A stretch of 45,431 nucleotides of DNA from Anaerolineae bacterium UTCFX1. GTDB lineage: Bacteria > Chloroflexota > Anaerolineae > Anaerolineales > Villigracilaceae. Positions 39,604 to 45,431 of the stretch are shown piece after piece. The DNA lies in NCBI GenBank assembly GCA_002050275.1, contig MWTB01000006.1, positions 1-45,431 on the forward strand, written 5' to 3'. Under the pieces are notes generated by a model. The model saw nothing but the letters and a program-made list of their open reading frames with translations. It made no database searches and was not told the origin of the DNA. The translations under genes and the position numbers were made by a program. Positions within the stretch are counted from its first letter, which is position 1, and the number at the start of each line of letters is the position of its first letter.

Positions 39604-40590
39604 ATGATCCGGACACTATATTACTCCCCAGGCAAACCTATCCGCAAAGACATTCCTCCATCAGAGTTTGCCAAACTTATTCGCAACCACCGTTCGCTCC
39701 TCTGGGTGGATTTCGTCAACGAGCCTGATGAAAACTCCCTCCCCATCTTGCAAAACTTCGGCTTCCATCCATTATCTATCGAAGATGCGTTGCAACAGAC
39801 TCATTCGCCCAAGCTCGACGACTGGGGAAGTTATCTCTATATCGTCATGAACTATATAGACCTTCAAGAAAACGGCAATACATGGGAAAGCGAGATAAAC
39901 GAATTGGATATTTTCCTCGGATCCAACTATATTGTTACTCATCACGAATTCTCCATCCCCGCCATCGAAGCAACTTGGGCGTCATGCGAACGCGATATCC
40001 GCAACGTGCAAGACGGCGCCGATCACTTGCTCTACAAGATCATGGATTTTCTTGTGGCAGGCTACATGCCCACCGTCGAACGAGTCGATTCGGCGATTGA
40101 CGAACTCGAGGATCACATCTTCGATAAACCTTCGCCGCAGACGCTCGCAAGGCTGTTCGCTCTCAAGCGCATCTTGCTCTCCATGCGGCGGATTCTTCTC
40201 CCTCAACGCGAGGCGTTAAACAAACTCGCTCGCGACGATTACCGCGTTATTGACCCGCGCGATCGGATATTCTTCCGCGATATCTACGATCACCTCGTGC
40301 GCTTGCACGATCTGAATGAAAATCTGCGCGATCTGGTCAGCGGCGCGCTTGATACATATTTGTCCGTCGTAAACAATCGCATGAACGAGATTATGAAAAC
40401 ATTGACCACGATCACGGTTCTATTCATGCCGCTTACCGTCCTTACAGGCTATTTCGGAATGAACTTCTTCGAGCCGCTAGGGTCATTAAAAGGCTGGACG
40501 ACTGACCTAATTTTTTATCTGACCTTAGCCGTTATCTTCATGTTGCCTTTGAGCATGTATCTCTGGATGCGTCGCCGCACGTGGATTTAG
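39604..40590 (+). CDS. corA: CorA-family magnesium/cobalt transporter
   Basis: This 328-residue protein has a large cytoplasmic N-terminal domain (about 1-260) ending in the long stalk helix (DHLVRLHDLNENLRDLVSGALDTYLSVVNNRMNEIMKTLTTITVLFMPLTVLTGYFGMNF). The GMN signature of the family is in YFGMNF, in the pore loop at the end of the first membrane helix. A second helix follows (LIFYLTLAVIFMLPLSMYLWM), ending in MRRRTWI. CorA forms a pentamer that passes Mg2+ and Co2+. It is transcribed divergently from the DUF2089 cassette. A TATAAT at 39575-39580 lacks a good -35. The ATG has a GGAGAT site. Confidence 0.95.
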   Translation: MIRTLYYSPGKPIRKDIPPSEFAKLIRNHRSLLWVDFVNEPDENSLPILQNFGFHPLSIEDALQQTHSPKLDDWGSYLYIVMNYIDLQENGNTWESEINELDIFLGSNYIVTHHEFSIPAIEATWASCERDIRNVQDGADHLLYKIMDFLVAGYMPTVERVDSAIDELEDHIFDKPSPQTLARLFALKRILLSMRRILLPQREALNKLARDDYRVIDPRDRIFFRDIYDHLVRLHDLNENLRDLVSGALDTYLSVVNNRMNEIMKTLTTITVLFMPLTVLTGYFGMNFFEPLGSLKGWTTDLIFYLTLAVIFMLPLSMYLWMRRRTWI

Positions 40591-40608
40591 CCTGGCTTAT
40601 CAGCGTAG

Positions 40609-40663
40609 ATGTCGCAAAAGGGCGAAAGATACAAATTCTGAAATCCTTTAAAAATTGCGACAT
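40609..40663. repeat. 9-bp inverted repeat between corA and lexA
   Basis: ATGTCGCAA (40609-40617) pairs with TTGCGACAT (40655-40663) around a 37-base AT-rich loop. It may be a weak end signal for corA or another dispersed repeat. No gene is visible in this gap. Confidence 0.5.
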
Positions 40664-40693
40664 TAGCCCCACGCCTCGCGCCAAAAATCGGGC

Positions 40694-40722
40694 TTGACAC
40701 AGAACAGGCGTTCGAGTATCAT
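40694..40722 (+). promoter_or_regulatory. lexA promoter
   Basis: TTGACA (40694-40699), a 17-base spacer and TATCAT (40717-40722) form a near-consensus sigma-70 promoter. The spacer contains the SOS box, so LexA bound there would block RNA polymerase. The lexA ATG lies 51 bases past the -10. Confidence 0.85.
40702..40713. promoter_or_regulatory. LexA operator (SOS box, Gram-positive type)
   Basis: GAACAGGCGTTC matches the Bacillus-type consensus GAACRNRYGTTC at every defined position and lies between the -35 and -10 of lexA. This indicates autoregulation. Confidence 0.85.
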
Positions 40723-40773
40723 TAATAGCACAAATGAGCGAAGAATGCCTATGATTGAGTTGGAGGTATCGTA

Positions 40774-41448
40774 ATGATGATGGTCCGAAAAAGTAAAGGG
40801 TTAGGCGAACGCCACCAAAAAATTTTGGATTTCGTGTTGACCTATCAACGCGAAAATCGCTATCCCCCTTCGATACGCGAAATCGGCGAGAAGACGGGAA
40901 TCACATCCACTTCTGTCGTTAACTACTACCTCGATCAACTTGAAAAGATGGGGAAGATCGAACGCGATCGTAAAATCTCGCGCGGCGTGCGTATCTCAGG
41001 CGCCAGCGCCTCGATAGACACGTTGCGCATCCCTATCCTCGGGCCGATCGCGGCTGGTCCTTTCATGCTGGTCCCCGATCCGGGCATCAATTACATGAAC
41101 GATAAAGAATACGACGCGGTTGACGTAGCGCGCAGTCTGCTCCCCTCCAAAGAAAAAGGCGACGGTCTCTACGCTCTCGAAGTCAAAGGGGATTCGATGA
41201 TTGACGCTATGGTTAACGACGGCGATATCGTCGTCATGAAGCCCGCCATCGAAGCGCGCAACGGCGAGATGGTAGCAGTGCGCGTGAACGATGAATATAC
41301 GCTAAAGTATTTCTACAAAGAAAAAGACCGTTATCGCCTGCAGCCGGCAAACCCGACCATGGAACCGATCATCTTGAAGAAATCGGAACAGCCTGAAATC
41401 AACGGCAAAGTCGTCATGGTCATCCGCAGGTTAGATAGAGCCTCTTAA
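40774..41448 (+). CDS. lexA: SOS repressor LexA
   Basis: This 224-residue protein has an N-terminal winged helix (GERHQKILDFVLTYQ, then PPSIREIGEKTGITSTSVVNYYLDQLEKMGKI) and a C-terminal S24 self-cleavage domain. The scissile bond is Ala94-Gly95 in IAAGP. The catalytic serine is Ser141 in GDSMID, and the lysine is Lys178 in TLKYF. RecA-stimulated cleavage derepresses DNA repair genes. GGAGGT precedes the ATG at 40774. Its own SOS box lies in the promoter. A bidirectional terminator separates it from rplL, which is transcribed towards it. Confidence 0.97.
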   Translation: MMMVRKSKGLGERHQKILDFVLTYQRENRYPPSIREIGEKTGITSTSVVNYYLDQLEKMGKIERDRKISRGVRISGASASIDTLRIPILGPIAAGPFMLVPDPGINYMNDKEYDAVDVARSLLPSKEKGDGLYALEVKGDSMIDAMVNDGDIVVMKPAIEARNGEMVAVRVNDEYTLKYFYKEKDRYRLQPANPTMEPIILKKSEQPEINGKVVMVIRRLDRAS

Positions 41449-41457
41449 TTCTTGAAT

Positions 41458-41491
41458 AAAAAAAGGACGGCGATTGCGCCGTCCTTTTTTT
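41458..41491. terminator. Bidirectional rho-independent terminator between lexA and rplL
   Basis: GGACGGCG (41465-41472) pairs with CGCCGTCC (41477-41484) around ATTG, flanked by seven A residues on the left and seven T residues on the right. It serves both the lexA and the ribosomal-protein transcripts. Confidence 0.95.
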
Positions 41492-41507
41492 ATTCTCTTC
41501 AAAGAAA

Positions 41508-41888
41508 TTATTCGAGTACGACGGCTGCGCCGGCTTCTTCGAGTTTCTTCTTCGCTTCATTGGCGGCGTCTTTGCCCACGCCGGTCAACACTTTCGCGCC
41601 AGCGGTTTCCGCCATCGTCTTGGCTTCGCCAAGACCCAGGCTGGTGAGTTGACGAATGACCTTGATCACGTCAATTTTCTTGCCGCCTGCGTCTTTGATG
41701 ACCACATCAAACTCAGTCTTCTCTTCAACAGGTTCAGCCGCCACAGCCGCGCCGCCGCCTGCCGCAACAGCCACAGGAGCCGCCGCAGAAACGCCCCACT
41801 TCTCTTCCAATTTCTTCACCAGATCCGCAGCTTCGAGAACGGATAAGGTGGAGAGTTCTTCCACAATCTTTTCAAGCTTATCAGACAT
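41508..41888 (-). CDS. rplL: Ribosomal protein L7/L12
   Basis: This 126-residue protein has the dimerising N-terminal domain ([29 protein letters not shown]), an alanine/glycine-rich hinge (about 35-55) and the C-terminal factor-binding domain ([39 protein letters not shown]). It forms the ribosomal stalk that recruits translation factors. AGGAG lies 9 bases before the ATG. It is last in the rplKAJL cluster, 61 bases after rplJ, and is followed by the shared terminator. Confidence 0.98.
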   Translation of the reverse strand: MSDKLEKIVEELSTLSVLEAADLVKKLEEKWGVSAAAPVAVAAGGGAAVAAEPVEEKTEFDVVIKDAGGKKIDVIKVIRQLTSLGLGEAKTMAETAGAKVLTGVGKDAANEAKKKLEEAGAAVVLE

Positions 41889-41949
41889 CTTTCAATACTC
41901 CTATAACGTATACGTAGTTTTATATTTAATCGCGTAATGATCGAGCCGA

Positions 41950-42489
41950 TTACGCCGCGGCTTCCGCTGTATTCGCCTTCTCAGCGAACGCTTTAACGAC
42001 AGCGGCTAAACCGCGCGCTGGCTCGGCAATGGTGCGAACCAACTTACCGGCGGGAGCCTGTAACACGCCCAACAATTGCGCGCGCACAACCGGCAACGGC
42101 GGCAGGTCGGACAGAGCCTTCACTTGCGCGGCGCTCAACGCCTGCCCATTCATAAAGCCGCCCTTGACCTTGATGAAATCTTTGCCTTTCATCCCATCTG
42201 TCAGAGCTTTCGCAGTGGCGGCTAGGTCGCTAAAAGCGAACGAAATCGCCGTGCTATTGAGCAGGAAATCTTCCGGGAGCTTTATATCGTTCTGCGCAAA
42301 CGCGCGACGCGCCAGCGTGTTCTTCAAAATATGAAACTCGCCGCCCGATTCGCGCACCTTTGCGCGGATACCGTCCAGGTCTTTCATATTTGCGCCGGTA
42401 TACTCCACTAGAAGCATTGCCTGGCTCTTCTTCAACCATTCTTCATAGCCGGCTTGTATTTCTCGTTTACGTTCCTTTGATACTGCCAA
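41950..42489 (-). CDS. rplJ: Ribosomal protein L10
   Basis: This 179-residue protein starts at the TTG at 42489, giving LAVSKERKREIQAGYEEWLKKSQAMLLVEYTG, the normal L10 N-terminus. The GGAGG site 10 bases upstream fixes this start. The longer open frame to 42585 runs through the L10 leader hairpin and is an artefact. L10 is the base of the stalk and binds L7/L12. The C-terminal alanine-rich helix (VVKAFAEKANTAEAAA) is complete. Confidence 0.95.
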   Translation of the reverse strand: MAVSKERKREIQAGYEEWLKKSQAMLLVEYTGANMKDLDGIRAKVRESGGEFHILKNTLARRAFAQNDIKLPEDFLLNSTAISFAFSDLAATAKALTDGMKGKDFIKVKGGFMNGQALSAAQVKALSDLPPLPVVRAQLLGVLQAPAGKLVRTIAEPARGLAAVVKAFAEKANTAEAAA

Positions 42490-42669
42490 GAGACACTCAC
42501 CTCCTTTCAACAAAAAGTCTTTGCCACGCGCACGGCAAAGACTTAAGCAACTCTCACAGGAGAGTAGGTTGCATTTCGTCTTCACCTGAGCGGGAGATTA
42601 AGCGACGCTTTCGGCGCCGCGCCCGCCGTCACTGGCGAAGTGGCTTGTTAGGTTTTAACGGGCTTTATT
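42490..42669 (-). promoter_or_regulatory. L10 leader region with attenuator hairpin
   Basis: This is the 180-base untranslated gap between rplA and rplJ. It contains a strong 10-bp hairpin: AGTCTTTGCC (42516-42525 on the plus strand) pairs with GGCAAAGACT (42534-42543). On the minus strand the hairpin is followed by TTTTTG and then the rplJ GGAGG, so it looks like an attenuator. Another GGAGAGTAGGTTGC stretch lies upstream. L10 (with L12) binds leaders of this kind to regulate rplJL. The exact L10-binding fold was not modelled. Confidence 0.7.
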
Positions 42670-43392
42670 TTACCCGATTCCCTCAAGTTTTTGGGTCTCG
42701 CTGGCATTCACTTTAATGCCAGGTCCCATCGTTGTAGTTAACGTCACGCGCTTGATGTAATCGCCTTTCGCGCCAGATGGGCGAGCCTTATGGATCGCCG
42801 CCATCAACGCTGAAAAATTATCATAGAGTTGCTCAGCGGAGAACGACGCTTTGCCGACTGAAACATGAATATTGGCGGTCTTATCGAGGCGAAACTCAAC
42901 GCGTCCCGCTTTCGCTTCTTTGATCGCGCGAGGAAGGTCATCGGCATTAACAACCGTGCCCGCCTTTGGATTCGGCATCAGTCCGCGCGGACCGAGGACG
43001 CGTCCAAGACGCCCCACTTTGCCCATTGCATCCGGCGTCGCGATCGCAACGTCAAAATCCAACATGCCGCCTTCGATCTTCTTCAAAGTTTCGTCATCGT
43101 CGGCGACCAAATCGGCGCCCGCCGAACGAGCCGCAGTCGCGCCTTCGCCTTGCGCGAAGACTAACACGCGCACTGTCTTTCCAAGTCCATGCGGCAGGAC
43201 AACGACGTCGCGCACTTGTTGATCGGCTTGACGCGGATCAAGACCGGTGCGGATATGCGCCTCGACGGTCGAATCGAATGTCGTCGTCGTCGTTTCTTTC
43301 GCCAACGCAACCGCTTCGTGGACCGAGTATTCCTTATCTAACTCCACTTTCGCGAGTGCGGCTTTATATTTTTTACCGTGTTTTGCAGTCAT
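42670..43392 (-). CDS. rplA: Ribosomal protein L1
   Basis: This 240-residue protein has [70 protein letters not shown] at its N-terminus, the RNA-binding domain I, and the inserted domain II ([50 protein letters not shown]). L1 binds 23S rRNA at the L1 stalk and represses its own operon by binding mRNA. A GGAGG site lies 6 bases before the ATG. The gap before it contains an L1-operator-like element. Confidence 0.98.
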   Translation of the reverse strand: MTAKHGKKYKAALAKVELDKEYSVHEAVALAKETTTTTFDSTVEAHIRTGLDPRQADQQVRDVVVLPHGLGKTVRVLVFAQGEGATAARSAGADLVADDDETLKKIEGGMLDFDVAIATPDAMGKVGRLGRVLGPRGLMPNPKAGTVVNADDLPRAIKEAKAGRVEFRLDKTANIHVSVGKASFSAEQLYDNFSALMAAIHKARPSGAKGDYIKRVTLTTTMGPGIKVNASETQKLEGIG

Positions 43393-43403
43393 AGTTTACC
43401 TCC

Positions 43404-43446
43404 GTGGTGCCAGCGGGCAGCGTTTATACGCCGAAGACCCTCCCAC
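43404..43446 (-). promoter_or_regulatory. L1-operator-like element between rplK and rplA
   Basis: Read on the minus strand, GTGGGAGG (43446-43439) opens and ACCAC (43408-43404) closes a 43-base segment that nearly fills the rplK-rplA gap. GTGG can pair with CCAC. The same GTGGGAGG...ACCAC layout is seen upstream of rplK. L1 operators in other bacteria have this kind of asymmetric loop, so autogenous control by L1 is likely. Confidence 0.6.
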
Positions 43447-43450
43447 AAAA

Positions 43451-43876
43451 TTAATCAACCACCGTAATGCCAACCGAGCGGGCAGTGCCTTCGATCTGCT
43501 TCATCGCGCCTTCAAGGTCAATTGCGTTTAAATCTTTCATCTTCGCTTCGGCGATTTCCTTGACCTGCGCGCGCGTTACCTTGCCCACTTTATCTTTGTT
43601 CGGAACGCTCGAGCCTTTTTCCACTTTGGCGGCTTTACGAAGCATCACCGCCGCCGGCGAGGTCTTCAATACAAATGTAAACGACCCGTCGGTATATACG
43701 GTAATTTCCGCAGGAATAACCTCGCCCGGCTTTCCTGACGTGCGGGCATTGTAGTCCTTAACGAAAGCCATAATGTTGATGCCATGACCCGCTAACGCCG
43801 GTCCGACCGGGGGCGCGGGAGAGGCCTTTCCAGCTTCAAGCTGGAGACGAACGATTGCTTTAAACTTCTTTGCCAT
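43451..43876 (-). CDS. rplK: Ribosomal protein L11
   Basis: This 141-residue protein is full length. The N-terminal domain starts [44 protein letters not shown] with the proline-rich signature. The C-terminal RNA-binding domain has [31 protein letters not shown]. It binds the GTPase-associated region of 23S rRNA with L10 and L12. AGGAG lies 5 bases before the ATG. It is 131 bases downstream of nusG, with an L1-operator-like element in the gap. Confidence 0.98.
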   Translation of the reverse strand: MAKKFKAIVRLQLEAGKASPAPPVGPALAGHGINIMAFVKDYNARTSGKPGEVIPAEITVYTDGSFTFVLKTSPAAVMLRKAAKVEKGSSVPNKDKVGKVTRAQVKEIAEAKMKDLNAIDLEGAMKQIEGTARSVGITVVD

Positions 43877-43887
43877 TTTTACTCCTT

Positions 43888-43929
43888 GTGGTTTTAGCGG
43901 ACGATTTCTTATGCGGGACGTCCTCCCAC
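43888..43929 (-). promoter_or_regulatory. L1-operator-like element upstream of rplK
   Basis: On the minus strand GTGGGAGG (43929-43922) opens and ACCAC (43892-43888) closes a 42-base segment ending just before the rplK ribosome site. An internal GGACG...CGTCC pairing is possible. The layout repeats that of the element before rplA. This is the usual L11-leader position. Confidence 0.65.
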
Positions 43930-44007
43930 TGCATCAAGCCGACGCCGAACTACGCTTCCATTCGACCTTCAGTCTTGGTACTGCCTACAAAACTCTTTCT
44001 CAGCCTA

Positions 44008-44748
44008 TCATGCCTTCTCAACTTGCAAGAAGTCCAACTCTACCGGCGTTTCACGCCCGAAGAAGTTAACCATCACGCGCACCTTAGTGCGCTCTACGTC
44101 AATTGCAGCGACATTGCCGCGGAAGTCATTGAACGGGCCATCTACAATGCGCACGCGTTCGCCCACCTTGAACGACACTTTGATCATCGGCGCCTCCGCT
44201 TCCATGCGCTTGATGATCTGCGACACTTCTTCCGGGCGCAACGGCGTTGGGTTATCTCCCATGCCGACGAAGCCCGTCACCCCCGGCGTATTGCGGACGA
44301 CAAACCACGAATCATCGCTCAGCAACATGTTCACAAGCACATAGCCAGGGAAAATATGCCGCTCAAACGTACGGCGTTTGCCGTCGCGCACCTCGACCTC
44401 TTCTTGCGTCGGAATAATCACATCGAAGATCTTATCTTTCATGCCCATCGTTTCGATGCGTTGCTCAAGGTTGTGACGCACTTTGTTTTCGTATCCCGAA
44501 TAACAATGGATCACATACCACGCGGGACCTTCCTGCTCTTCCGTTTGAGACGGCGCACTTGCCGGCGCGGGAGGCGCAACTTCATCGTCCGCGCTTTGCG
44601 CCGCCGCTTCATTTTTAGGAACGCGAATAGGTTCGGAATCGTCAGCAAACGGCTGAGCGTCCTGTTCCATAAATGTCGAAGCGTTCTCCGAAGTTATTTC
44701 TTCAGTCGCTTCCACTGGTTCGCGTTCGAATTCTTCCTGCGCTGACAT
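44008..44748 (-). CDS. nusG: Transcription elongation/antitermination factor NusG
   Basis: This 246-residue protein is longer than E. coli NusG (181) because of an acidic, probably disordered N-terminal extension (about 1-72, rich in E, A and P). The NGN domain follows (GPAWYVIHCYSGYENKVRHNLEQRIETMGM to RNTPGVTGFVGMGDNPTPL), then a KOW domain (FKVGERVRIVDGPFNDFRGNVAAIDVERTKVRVMVNFFGRETPVELDF). NusG binds RNA polymerase and suppresses pausing, and couples to ribosomes and Rho. It is 20 bases after secE. Confidence 0.97.
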   Translation of the reverse strand: MSAQEEFEREPVEATEEITSENASTFMEQDAQPFADDSEPIRVPKNEAAAQSADDEVAPPAPASAPSQTEEQEGPAWYVIHCYSGYENKVRHNLEQRIETMGMKDKIFDVIIPTQEEVEVRDGKRRTFERHIFPGYVLVNMLLSDDSWFVVRNTPGVTGFVGMGDNPTPLRPEEVSQIIKRMEAEAPMIKVSFKVGERVRIVDGPFNDFRGNVAAIDVERTKVRVMVNFFGRETPVELDFLQVEKA

Positions 44749-44768
44749 TCGACCTCAAATTCCGTTCG

Positions 44769-44999
44769 TTAACGAATACCTAAAACTAGATTCAATACTT
44801 CGCGGGCGCCGCCGTCGGTCAAGCCGAGAATCACGCCCATGATAAACATGACGACCAAAACGATCCAAGATAAATGCAAAACCTCGGGCCATGTGGGCCA
44901 TGAAACTTTACGAAGCTCGCCGGCGGTCTCGCGAAACAAGGCGGTCACCGGGTTTGGCTTACTCACTTTCGCTTTCGTTTTTGCTTTCCTATCTGCCAA
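44769..44999 (-). CDS. secE: Preprotein translocase subunit SecE
   Basis: This 76-residue single-pass membrane protein has a basic N-terminus (MADRKAKTKAKVSKPNP), the amphipathic RETAGELRKVSWPTWPEVL motif that contacts SecY, and one transmembrane helix (LSWIVLVVMFIMGVILGL). The start is a TTG at 44999 supported by an AGGAG site 8 bases upstream. This minimal one-helix form is normal outside the gamma-proteobacteria. It lies between tRNA-Trp and nusG. Confidence 0.95.
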   Translation of the reverse strand: MADRKAKTKAKVSKPNPVTALFRETAGELRKVSWPTWPEVLHLSWIVLVVMFIMGVILGLTDGGAREVLNLVLGIR

Positions 45000-45032
45000 G
45001 GCGTCGCTCCTTCATGGTTCTTTACAGATTAA

Positions 45033-45055
45033 ACGCCGCAAGGTTCTAGCGGCGT
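45033..45055 (-). promoter_or_regulatory. Short hairpin between tRNA-Trp and secE
   Basis: ACGCCGC (45033-45039) pairs with GCGGCGT (45049-45055) around a 9-base loop. On the minus strand TTTAATC follows. It may help separate tRNA processing from the secE message or act as a weak terminator. Confidence 0.5.
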
Positions 45056-45065
45056 CGCATAGATA

Positions 45066-45138
45066 CAGGCCAGGCAGGAATCGAACCCACAACCGCTCGT
45101 TTTGGAGACGAGTGCTCTACCAGTTGAGCTACTGGCCT
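45066..45138 (-). tRNA. tRNA-Trp (anticodon CCA)
   Basis: The 73-base cloverleaf has acceptor AGGCCAG/CTGGCCT, D stem GCTC/GAGC and anticodon stem CTCGT/ACGAG with loop CTCCAAA (anticodon CCA). The T stem is GTGGG/CCTGC with loop TTCGAAT, and the discriminator is G. CCA is not encoded. The position between rpmG and secE is widely conserved in bacteria. Confidence 0.95.
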
Positions 45139-45170
45139 TCGATGTAAGACGCAATTAATTGCGTCCTACA

Positions 45171-45341
45171 TTACTTCGTTTCACGATGCAGCGTATGTTT
45201 TCTGCACCGCGGGCAAAATTTCTTAAATTCGATCCGATTTGGATCGTTGCGCCGATTCTTCTCGGTGGTATAGTTCCGTTCTTTGCAATCGCCGCATTGA
45301 AGCGTAATCACCGGGCGAACGTCTTTCTTTTTAGAAGCCAT
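45171..45341 (-). CDS. rpmG: Ribosomal protein L33
   Basis: This 56-residue protein reads [20 protein letters not shown] and continues [20 protein letters not shown], then [16 protein letters not shown]. Four cysteines (16, 19, 43, 46) form the zinc-binding C+ variant of L33. The AAAGG site lies ahead of the ATG at 45341. It lies between tuf and tRNA-Trp, as in many bacteria. Confidence 0.95.
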   Translation of the reverse strand: MASKKKDVRPVITLQCGDCKERNYTTEKNRRNDPNRIEFKKFCPRCRKHTLHRETK

Positions 45342-45362
45342 ACTTATTACCTTTTACAGTAT

Positions 45363-45397
45363 CATTCTGAGCGAAACGAATAATCTCGCTCAGAATG
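45363..45397. repeat. 12-bp inverted repeat between tuf and rpmG
   Basis: CATTCTGAGCGA (45363-45374) pairs with TCGCTCAGAATG (45386-45397) around an 11-base loop. There is no T-run on the minus strand, so it is not a canonical terminator for tuf. It resembles REP-type units. Confidence 0.75.
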
Positions 45398-45408
45398 AAG
45401 TCTGAATA

Positions 45409-45431
45409 CTATTCAATGATCTTGGTGACGA
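45409..45431 (-). CDS. tuf: Elongation factor Tu, C-terminal end (partial)
   Basis: Only the last seven codons are present. The minus strand reads VTKIIE then TAG, which matches the conserved EF-Tu C-terminus (GVVTKIIE). The position upstream of rpmG, tRNA-Trp, secE and nusG is the classical tuf location. The rest lies off the right edge. Confidence 0.8.

Noticed and set aside
41950..42585. Longer L10 frame starting at 42585
   Set aside because: It reads through the L10 leader hairpin and gives a cysteine-rich, non-native start. The TTG at 42489 with GGAGG gives the proper L10 N-terminus.
45171..45341. Frameshift in rpmG
   Set aside because: At first reading I suspected an extra base. On checking the bases at the line break the frame is intact for 56 residues.

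Overview
The window looks like chromosomal backbone of a member of the phylum Chloroflexota, probably class Anaerolineae. This is inferred from gene content and protein style: a TGS-plus-uridine-kinase fusion, a long acidic N-terminal extension on NusG, a DUF2089/DUF4097 cassette, a bifunctional-nuclease gene directly before dnaB, and many short palindromic repeats between and inside genes. No marker gene search could be run. Nearly every gene is housekeeping or metabolic. I see no phage, integrase, transposase, CRISPR array or toxin-antitoxin pair, and no gene-free stretch longer than 300 bases.

Layout. 1-4863 (minus): DagK-type lipid kinase, a helicase-associated (XPB-N-like) protein and the start of kbl, then a GAF-GGDEF protein beside a MITE-like palindromic element. 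5030-7988 (plus): an SDR and an FAD oxidase that together resemble the DprE2/DprE1 epimerase pair, then lipB. 8054-12123 (minus): a replication operon of bifunctional nuclease, DnaB helicase, DnaD-like protein and a fused tandem DnaC-type loader. 12148-12336: divergent promoters, tRNA-Pro(GGG) and a terminator. 12348-19218 (minus): nucleoside kinase, ketopantoate reductase-like protein, histidine phosphatase, and two GtrB/DPM1-type glycosyltransferases with a methyltransferase and a WbqC-like protein. 19243-24260 (minus): glpD, glpK, a glycerol/water channel and fmt. 24391-28927 (plus): three small membrane proteins, a homocysteine methyltransferase, a PAP2 phosphatase and a zinc alcohol dehydrogenase. 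28949-33211 (minus): a 1420-residue soluble-adenylyl-cyclase-like protein. 33331-35387 (plus): an MbfA-like ferritin/VIT1 protein and a DUF1786 protein. 35484-39417 (minus): an MFS exporter and a four-gene DUF2089/DUF4097 cassette. 39604-41448 (plus): CorA and LexA. 41508-45431 (minus): tuf-rpmG-tRNA-Trp-secE-nusG-rplK-rplA-rplJ-rplL.

Functional units. The replication operon encodes the replicative helicase plus two candidate helicase loaders. The loader is unusual: two AAA+ modules in one chain, the second lacking the arginine finger. The glp genes form a complete glycerol uptake and oxidation route (channel, kinase, dehydrogenase). The ribosomal-protein block carries its usual autogenous regulation, with an L10-leader hairpin before rplJ and two L1-operator-like elements, one before rplK and one between rplK and rplA. 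lexA carries a Gram-positive-type SOS box between its -35 and -10. The four-gene DUF2089/DUF4097 cassette has a consensus promoter, and all four products share the same short helical-hairpin module.

The closest things to an undescribed system are (i) the tandem, asymmetric DnaC-type loader beside a DnaD-like protein, (ii) the shared-module DUF2089/DUF4097 cassette, and (iii) the DprE1/DprE2-like pair outside Actinobacteria.
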